64,000 nt of DNA from Panulirus ornatus (taxonomy: Eukaryota > Arthropoda > Malacostraca > Decapoda > Palinuridae): the NCBI RefSeq assembly GCF_036320965.1, contig NC_092261.1, positions 13,350,197-13,414,196 on the forward strand. Direction: 5' to 3'. The position numbers and the translations under genes are program-made. Below, in pieces: positions 59,315 through 64,000 of the stretch. The notes beneath the pieces were generated by a model. That model worked only from the letters and a program-made list of their open reading frames with translations. It searched no databases and had not been told where the DNA came from. The first letter of the stretch is position 1. Each line of letters starts with the position of its first letter.

Positions 59315-59545
59315 TAGAAATTTGGTTGACCGGCCCTAAAGAAAATCGAGTGATGAACAGACAAGCCTCAGAACACTTCGACGTTGTATGTGGTGCTGCC
59401 TCAGAAATCGTTCTTGGGACTGACTGACTGAGTCTCTCCCTGATATACATCATGTATATTGATGATACTAATATTGGGCTGTGTGGTAAGCGTTCAAAGC
59501 CTGCTGCAAACGATACCAAACTGTGAAGGAAAGATATGATAGCGG
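59315..59545 (+). pseudogene. Decayed CR1-like reverse transcriptase fragment
   Basis: The plus-strand reading WLTGPKENRVMNRQASEHFD, then VLGTD, LIYIMYIDDTNIGLCGKRSK and NDTKL parallels the CR1/jockey RT block (LTGRKQ, VPQGSVLGPLLFLIYINDI, FADDTKL). Stops interrupt it and the FADD motif is mutated to a non-functional sequence. An old insertion, from a different clade than the LINEs at 55-57 kb. Confidence 0.6.
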
Positions 59546-59937
59546 GAGTGGTGTAGCGGAGGGGGGCCACCAAAACGATTCTGAGATAGACAGTTCCCTA
59601 TGAAAGTCATCGAAACGACCTTTAACCTTATTTGTATAGCGAAGAGAGGGTTAATACAGTTAGTTAAGGTTATCAAAGGGCTTCTAGAGTCTTGGTCGGA
59701 GGAGATTTTTTTTGAAGATTAGATCAGTCTCTTTTCAGCCTTAGGAATGAATGCAGCTTGTTGGAAAGAATTTCACTTTGAATATGGCAATGTTGGAGGG
59801 AGTTTATTAGTCTAATATTAAAGAGTAGTTGATGGTAACGTCATAATTTCGTTTGGAATCAAAGTAACCGGATATATCGCTTCAGTTTTGCTTTGAAAAA
59901 AAAAACACCTAACAGGTAATATCTGTCATCTGTTTTG

Positions 59938-60034
59938 TAATCTTCATTTGAAGTCTCGAGAAAACCTTTTGATCTGTTACTGTGTTGTTTTCCTTTGTCT
60001 TTGTGTGTAGGTATAGATAGATGCAATTAAGCAG

Positions 60035-60101
<67 letters not shown>

Positions 60102-60193
60102 CTTCATTTGAAGTCTCGAGAAAACCTTTTGATCTGTTACTGTGTTGTTTTCATTCGTCTTTGTGTGTAGGTATAGATAGATGCAATTAAGCA

Positions 60194-60270
<77 letters not shown>
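59938..60270. repeat. Tandem duplication of a 158-base unit ending in (AT)n
   Basis: ATCTTCATTTGAAGTCTCGA to ATGCAATTAAGCAG occurs at 59940-60035 and 60099-60197. Each copy is followed by 61-72 bases of AT. Nearly identical except a few bases. Confidence 0.92.
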
Positions 60271-60274
<4 letters not shown>

Positions 60275-61019
60275 TTGACTGAACAGGTACGATTTTGAGG
60301 GACATAATTTACTCGGGGGATATCGTAAGCTGGAATTATTATTTAGCTGCTAGGGAGACCAGGTCAGAAATGTTGAAACTATTACAGTCATGTGGAGACA
60401 CCGCTGAAACGTGAAAATTGTCCAATCAGATTTATTTAGTTCCAATCCCTGTCTTCAAAATTTCTTTACGTCGTAGATTACATTAGACTGAGTTAGGTTA
60501 TATAATCATGAATTATTCTATTCTGGATGGGGAATAATGTCTCTGTATTATTATTTTTTTTCGTCGTTTCGATGATGAATTTGTATATTTCTGTTTTCAC
60601 GTCAATAGTTGTAAATGAAAGACCAATATTAGATTTTGTGCTTTGTATGTTTATGTTTGATGTGCAGTTTGGCTGGATGACCTTTAGCTGTTGATAGCCA
60701 TTAGATCCAATAACGGAAGCATTTTCATCATTCGATGTCTGTCACGCATAGTGTATATATATATATATATTTTCAGTGGAAAATGGTCTCGTAGCTGTAG
60801 CAGGGACTGTGTGTAAATTTCACATTTGTATTTAATTAGGGAAATAACAAAATGATATCCTTTGCAGCGAGATGTATATTCATATTTTTTTTTTTTCTCC
60901 TCTGTGAAGTTTTATCCTTTGGGAAATTAGTGCTGGTGTAATTTTCACACTCTGTAAGCCCACCCGGCCAGGTTATATACCAAGCGTGATGGGAGGTCTC
61001 TGGACCTTGCTAGGTTATG
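60271..61019. other. No gene recognised
   Basis: AT-rich sequence with no supported feature. Confidence 0.45.
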
Positions 61020-61440
61020 TCAGAGGCGTGCCAGGAAATCGTCTGGACCTAGCCAGGTTATACCAGGCGTCTCAAGGATCTTCTGGACCTAGCCAGGTTA
61101 TACCAGGCGTCTCAAGGATCTTCTGGACCTAGCCAGGTTATACCAGGCGTCTCAAGGATCTTCTGTACCCAGCTAGGTTATACCAGGCGTCTCAAGGATC
61201 TTCTGCACCTAGCCAGGTTATACCAGGCGTCTCAAGGATCTTCTGGAGCTAGCCAGGCTATACCAGGCGTCTCAAGGATCATCTGCACCTAGCCAGGTTA
61301 TACCAGGCGTCTCAAGGATCTGCACCTAGCCAGGTTATACCAGGCGTCTCAAGGATCTTCTGGAGCTAGCCAGGTTATACCAGGCGTCTCAAGGATCTTC
61401 TGGAGCTAGCCAGGTTATACCAGGCGTCTCGAGAAGCTTC
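61020..61440. repeat. 40-bp minisatellite, about ten copies
   Basis: AGCCAGGTTATACCAGGCGT followed by CTCAAGGATCTTCTGGACCT repeats every 40 bases, with one unit shortened near 61318. Diverged units continue to 61560. Confidence 0.95.
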
Positions 61441-61841
61441 TGGACTTGGCCAGGTTAAACCGAGCATATCGGGAGCTCTCTGGATCTGACCAGATTTCAC
61501 CGAGCGAGCCATAAGTTCCGTGAACCTGATCAGGTTGTATCGACCGTGTCACAACCAGGTTGTAGGTGGTTGTAGCGGAGACAACCTGTTCTCGACGTAC
61601 CGTACACCTCAGGCAGGCCTGGAGAGTCATCATGCTGGACAGAAGTAAGAAATAACTTGGGAAAGACGGCCCTCTCGATGGGTGGAAATCATAATACGGT
61701 CGCCAGTTTCATCTGGCTTTCGTGCATTGGCGGGGTTTTGGAAAACGCCACGAAAGTTGGTCGCTGGTTATTTGACTGTGTAGTTTGGGTTGGATTTTAT
61801 CCCCCGCCACCCGTTGAGGTAGATGGGTGCGTTCTGCTGTT

Positions 61842-61864
61842 TCTTCTTCTTCCTCTTCTTCTTC

Positions 61865-61896
<32 letters not shown>

Positions 61897-61965
61897 CTTC
61901 TTCTTCTACTACTTTTTCTTCTTCTTCTTCTTCTTCTTCTTCTCCTCCTTCTTCTTCTTTCTTTT
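61842..61965. repeat. (CTT)n trinucleotide tract
   Basis: About 120 bases of TTC with CTC and TAC interruptions. Low-complexity ORFs are by-products. Confidence 0.95.
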
Positions 61966-62721
61966 TTTCTTTGGTTTCGATTAATTTCTTTTGGCTCCAA
62001 TATACTGTATAGTTTCCATTGTGTGATTTCCCCACTTATGTGATTATAGCTATATATGTCTTCTATGTGGAGCAGTTGCGTCTGATATTTGTAATAGTTC
62101 ACTACCGGATTACCTTTATTCTCGGTCATACATATCGTGAAAGCCCTTGTCCTCTGGCTAAGATATAACCCAAGTGTTCTTTTTTTCATATAGAATTATA
62201 TTATCAAATTTCTTTTTCATATTTTCAAATTGAATTTAAGATCAGATTCTCAGTCAAACCCTCCGCTCAGCCTCCACTAACCCTCCTGAATCCCAAAGGG
62301 GTAGTACTGGTAATAGTCCTTCTCCTCCCTGGTCGGTGGATGCCTAACACCTATTTCCTTCGAAGACGAGAAGAGCGTCCCTCCCTCCCGTGTCCGGGAG
62401 TGTAATTTCAGACGTCTTCCACGTCTGGTGTGGGTGTTTAAAACTGGGGTTGGCAGGGCGTTTGCTGAGTGCTTCTTGGGGGTCATTTCAATGTGTATTT
62501 GTTTTGTCTGTGTTGTGTGTTTGCTCCTGTTGGATGGGGGAGGGAAGAGGAGAGTGGAGGGAGAGGGGATTAGTGAGCATTGGCTGCAGAGGTTTAGAGC
62601 ATGGGAAAGTTTTTTTTTTTCTTTTCTACCCAAGGGTTGGTGGTTGGTTATGGGTCAGTCTGGATGGAAAAGGTATAGTGCTACAGCAAAGATTTTCGTG
62701 CCGAGTATATTGAGGTGGGGA

Positions 62722-62725
<4 letters not shown>
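61966..62725. other. No gene recognised
   Basis: ORFs present but without domains or splice support. Confidence 0.4.

Positions 62726-62800
<75 letters not shown>
62726..62800. repeat. (AT)n at 3' edge of minus-strand LINE relic
   Basis: About 75 bases of AT. Confidence 0.96.
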
Positions 62801-62802
<2 letters not shown>

Positions 62803-62879
62803 TGTTGTTGTTCTCTTTAATCCAGAATAAACCATGTCAGACATAGGGAAAAATTTGATTTACGAGAATTATTATTCTA

Positions 62880-63400
62880 ATTTCTTTCATATGTTGCCCC
62901 TATGTACCACAACAGTCCATTCACTCTATCCCGTGCACGCCGCGCACCCTCTTGCATGTTCGGGACTCTTTCACTGAAAGGTTATTTTACTCCATCATTT
63001 TTCATGTTTCCTTCATATCTGCTGCGTATGCCCTCTTAGTCAGCCTCTTTTCACTCATCCTTTCCATATGTCCAAACCATTTCAAAATAACATCCATCAG
63101 CTCACTCAACCTTATTTTCACTTTTGCTACCACACCTGTCTTTTCCCCTGTTGTTTCTCATTTGATCAACGCTCCTGACACTATATTTTGTCCCCATACA
63201 TTCAGTTTTCAACACATCCAAACTCTTCCGTACTTTTTTTTTTTTTTACGAAAGTCCACGTCATGCATCCATACAACACCGGTTGGACAACTATGCTTTC
63301 AAGCATACCCATCTTTGCACTCACAGACGAAGACGTATCTTTCCAGACACTCTTCAGTACATCCAAGACTTTAGCCCTCTCTCCCGCAGGTGAACCGCTG
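62880..63400 (-). pseudogene. Decayed LINE fragment, same family as 55-57 kb
   Basis: Minus-strand patches GERAKVLDVLK, AKMGMLESIVV, and VILKWFGHMERMSEKRLTKR align with the LINE RT C-terminus (ILGALKNVW, AKMGMFEGIVV, VLKWFGHMERM). Stops, a poly(T) interruption at 63233-63247 and frameshifts break it. It is far more diverged than the two copies at 55-57 kb, so it is an older insertion. Confidence 0.7.
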
Positions 63401-63480
63401 GGTTTACTTTAGCTTCCATGGTTCCATTCGCTTTTTGTATCCACTTCGTCCAGTTTCTTTCCTGCCAAAATCACACTCCA

Positions 63481-63482
<2 letters not shown>

Positions 63483-63551
<69 letters not shown>
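63483..63551. repeat. (CT)n
   Basis: About 69 bases of CT. The rest to 64000 shows no supported gene and ends in a short GA run. Confidence 0.97.
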
Positions 63552-63556
<5 letters not shown>

Positions 63557-64000
63557 ATAAACTTTTAGCTTTCTCGTCTCCCACACTCTCCCAGAATCGG
63601 ACACCAACTTCTACAGTTTTTCACTCGGGTCTGCCTCCAGAGCCGTGTCATCAGCAAAACAGCAGCTGACTCCTCCTTCTAGGCCACCCGCCCCTCTTTC
63701 CTTTCTCCAAGACTCACGCATTTAGATTACACAGCCTCTGTGACATCACACACACCCTTGCCGCAGACTCATCTTCACATGGAACTACTCACCATCTTCT
63801 CTTCACATACACACACACACACACACCAGGAATCCTATCTATGCCAGTGCAGCGGAGGTGGAGGAGGATCACCACATTGCATAGCCAGTAACACAATGCA
63901 GGCGTCGCCGTCGTGATGTGTTTGTCTTGATGTGGCTGAGGATATGCTCTTTAATCTGCACCACAACCTCCAGCCAGCCAGATCAGAGAGAGAGAGAGAG

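Overview
The window looks like nuclear DNA from a decapod crustacean, possibly a spiny-lobster-type genome. Reasons: more than 40 long dinucleotide arrays, a very high minisatellite load, long introns with GT-AG borders, tRNA-derived SINEs, RTE/BovB-like LINEs, Penelope-like elements (PLEs) and degenerate AACCT (TTAGG-type) repeats. The species is inference. Nothing bacterial is present (no operons, ribosome-binding sites or CRISPR), and I found no convincing tRNA or rRNA gene.

The one clear protein gene lies on the minus strand between 50450 and 36868. It is the 3' part of a sidestep-family (Side) immunoglobulin/FN3 cell-surface receptor. Seven exons join with GT-AG borders and matching codon phase at all six junctions. 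They encode the end of one Ig domain, a complete final Ig domain, one FN3 domain, a transmembrane helix and a cytoplasmic tail of about 390 residues. The signal peptide and upstream Ig exons must lie beyond 64000. The introns are crowded with micro- and minisatellites, some directly next to splice sites.

Layout: 0-3.4 kb degenerate minisatellites. 3.5 kb a possible plus-strand exon. 4.1-6.7 kb a PLE remnant (GIY-YIG endonuclease plus a hammerhead-ribozyme-like motif), a decayed antisense LINE and a second PLE scrap, all edged by (AT)n. 7.1-9.8 kb a 1.3-kb tandem duplication. 10-30 kb minisatellites, a cluster of five perfect TGACGTCA sites (14.6 kb) and two weak exon or ORF candidates. 30-33 kb paired minisatellites and two tRNA-derived SINEs. 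34-36 kb a 1-kb minisatellite that creates long false ORFs. 36.9-50.5 kb the Side-family gene. 50.5-54.5 kb microsatellites. 54.5-57.3 kb a SINE fused to a truncated LINE, a second LINE copy with an open reverse-transcriptase frame, and a solo PLE end carrying the ribozyme-like motif. 57.5-64 kb telomere-like repeats, a decayed CR1-like reverse transcriptase, a 40-bp minisatellite and another decayed LINE.

The best leads are the hammerhead-like motif in the PLE ends, a 3' tail shared by the SINE and the LINE, the four-fold repeated splice donor in the Side gene, the CRE-like cluster, and the recurrent (AT)n arrays at transposon edges. All boundaries were read by eye; repeat edges are approximate to about 10-30 bases.
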